A stretch of DNA of 6,137 nucleotides from Clostridiales bacterium UBA3277 (GTDB lineage Bacteria; Bacillota; Clostridia; Oscillospirales; Oscillospiraceae), in NCBI GenBank assembly GCA_002362145.1, contig DETX01000136.1, positions 7,875 to 14,011 on the forward strand, read 5' to 3'. Numbering within the stretch: position 1 is the stretch's first letter; each line of letters opens with the position of its first letter. A program made the translations under genes and the position numbers. Shown here one piece after another: positions 5,104 to 6,137 of this stretch. The notes under the pieces were generated by a model, which had not been told where the DNA came from, did not search any database, and saw only the letters and a list, made by a program, of their open reading frames with translations.

Positions 5104-6137
5104 TTACTTTGCGGAGGCTACACAGGCACGGACCATGGCGTCCATCTCATTCATCCGCCGCATCATATCCTTGGCCAGGGCAATCTGGCAGCGGGTACGG
5201 ACCAGGTTGTGGTCCGGGGCGTTGATCTTAAAGTACAGATCCCCGTCTAAATAGTCCGCCAGGAACCGGGTGGCAAGCTCCGCCGTCAGCGTAAAGCAGC
5301 TCAGGGCCAGGGTCTCCACTTCCCTTTCCGTCATGGTGTGGGCGGTTTTCGCCAAGAAGCCCTGGGTGAAGGCCTGAAAGACATCCATATTCACATGGAC
5401 CTTGTCATACTCCCGGCAGTCCTCTTCCACGGTGTTGGCCGCGAAGCGGATGGCGTCCCCAAAATCGTGGCCCAGCAGGCCGGGCATGACGGTATCCAGG
5501 TCAATGACCACCATGGCGTCGTTGTTCTCGGGATTAAAGAGGACGTTGTTGATCTTGGTATCGTTGTGGGTCACCCGCAGCGGCAGCTCCCCGGCGTTCA
5601 GAAGGTCCGTCAGACGGCAGGCCGTATCCTGCACGGACAGCAGATAGTCGATCTCCTCCCGGACGGAGGCGGCTCTTCCCGCCCGGTCCTCCCGGATGGC
5701 GGTCAGCAGCTTATCATACCGGGCCCGGGTGTTGTGGAAGTCCGGGATGGTCTCCGTCAGCTCGGTGATGTCAAAATCCGCCAGGTCCATCTGGAATTCG
5801 CCAAAGGCCATGCCGGCGTTTCTGACAACCGCCAGATCCGTCACCGCGTTGTAGGTCACGGAAGGGACATAGTTCGTCATTCGCCAGAAGTTGGAGCCGT
5901 CGATGACGTAGGTTTTTCGGTCCGCGGTGTGGTGAAAGTGGAGGGCGATCTTTCCGGGCTTTTTCGCCCGGATGTGCTCCGTCACCTTGTCGATGTTTTC
6001 CATGAGGCCCACGGGGTTGCGGAAAGCGTAAGTATTGACATTCTGGACCAGGAAAGACTTCTCCTTCCCCTCGGGCAGGCGGAAATTGACCTTATAGGTA
6101 TGGTTTACGTTGCCCATCTGGATGGTTTCGTAACCCA
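5104..6137 (-). CDS. nahK: N-acetylhexosamine 1-kinase-like phosphotransferase (APH fold), 5' end off window
   Basis: A kinase of the aminoglycoside-phosphotransferase superfamily. The frame stays open to the right edge, reading GYETIQ before the Met at 6117-6115. That Met falls inside the nucleotide-binding loop (QMGNVNHTYKV, the family's GxGxxNxTY-like motif), so the true start is off window and perhaps 20-30 residues are missing. Counting from that Met, the catalytic loop is THNDTKINNVLF (183-194), with Asp186 as probable base, and the metal-binding motif is VIDLDTVMPG (204-213), followed by GHDFGDAIRFAAN (216-228). HNDTK plus DLDTVMPG is typical of NahK, which phosphorylates GlcNAc or GalNAc at C1 using ATP in salvage pathways. 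The exact sugar cannot be read from sequence. It ends in TAA with its own terminator, so it is not co-transcribed with capD, although it could feed hexosamine 1-phosphate towards UDP-HexNAc. Confidence 0.82.
   Translation of the reverse strand, partial: GYETIQMGNVNHTYKVNFRLPEGKEKSFLVQNVNTYAFRNPVGLMENIDKVTEHIRAKKPGKIALHFHHTADRKTYVIDGSNFWRMTNYVPSVTYNAVTDLAVVRNAGMAFGEFQMDLADFDITELTETIPDFHNTRARYDKLLTAIREDRAGRAASVREEIDYLLSVQDTACRLTDLLNAGELPLRVTHNDTKINNVLFNPENNDAMVVIDLDTVMPGLLGHDFGDAIRFAANTVEEDCREYDKVHVNMDVFQAFTQGFLAKTAHTMTEREVETLALSCFTLTAELATRFLADYLDGDLYFKINAPDHNLVRTRCQIALAKDMMRRMNEMDAMVRACVASAK

Noticed and set aside
5066..5105. A bidirectional terminator reading on the plus strand
   Set aside because: A T-run follows the hairpin on the plus strand too, but no plus-strand gene exists to terminate and the stem has a C-A mismatch in that direction.
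1..6137. CRISPR array, tRNA/rRNA, insertion sequence or phage attachment site
   Set aside because: No regularly spaced repeats, no transposase or integrase motifs, no terminal repeats and no RNA-gene signatures were seen; the window is nearly filled by the six coding regions.

Overview
The window is about 60% G+C by eye and almost wholly coding on the minus strand. It contains strong AAGGAGG-type ribosome sites, ATGA start/stop overlaps, a consensus extended -10 promoter, and Arg codon use rich in CGG. Together with the protein types this suggests a G+C-rich Firmicute, most likely a gut clostridium of the Oscillospiraceae kind. That placement is an inference from style, not proven by any marker gene.

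Layout, read in the direction of transcription (right to left): (1) 6137-5104, an N-acetylhexosamine 1-kinase-like phosphotransferase whose start lies beyond the window edge. (2) 5096-5066, an intrinsic terminator for it. (3) 5048-5006, a perfect 14-bp dyad abutting a near-consensus sigma-A promoter. (4) A leader of about 76 nt. (5) A tightly packed operon: a large membrane UDP-GlcNAc 4,6-dehydratase (CapD/WbpM type, 4922-2973), a monotopic phosphoglycosyl transferase (CapM type, start reassigned to 2897), an SDR reductase/epimerase (CapN-like, 2286-1411), a GT4 glycosyltransferase (WbuB/CapL-like, TTG start, 1390-155) and the first 52 codons of a CapE-type UDP-GlcNAc 4,6-dehydratase/5-epimerase (158-1), which runs off the left edge. 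No gap over 300 bases lacks a gene.

The five operon genes form a coherent pathway. CapD and the CapN-like reductase would turn UDP-GlcNAc into UDP-D-FucNAc (or the C4 epimer UDP-D-QuiNAc). CapM would load that sugar-1-phosphate onto undecaprenyl phosphate. CapE would start UDP-L-FucNAc synthesis, presumably completed by capF and capG off the left edge. The GT4 enzyme would add L-FucNAc as the second sugar. This is the logic of Staphylococcus aureus type 5/8 capsule and Pseudomonas aeruginosa O11 antigen, which share an L-FucNAc-D-FucNAc unit. The window therefore looks like the initiation half of a capsule or other cell-surface polysaccharide locus. The machinery is recognisable rather than a new system. 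The less explained parts are the promoter-adjacent dyad, a possible tiny leader ORF, and the neighbouring hexosamine kinase.
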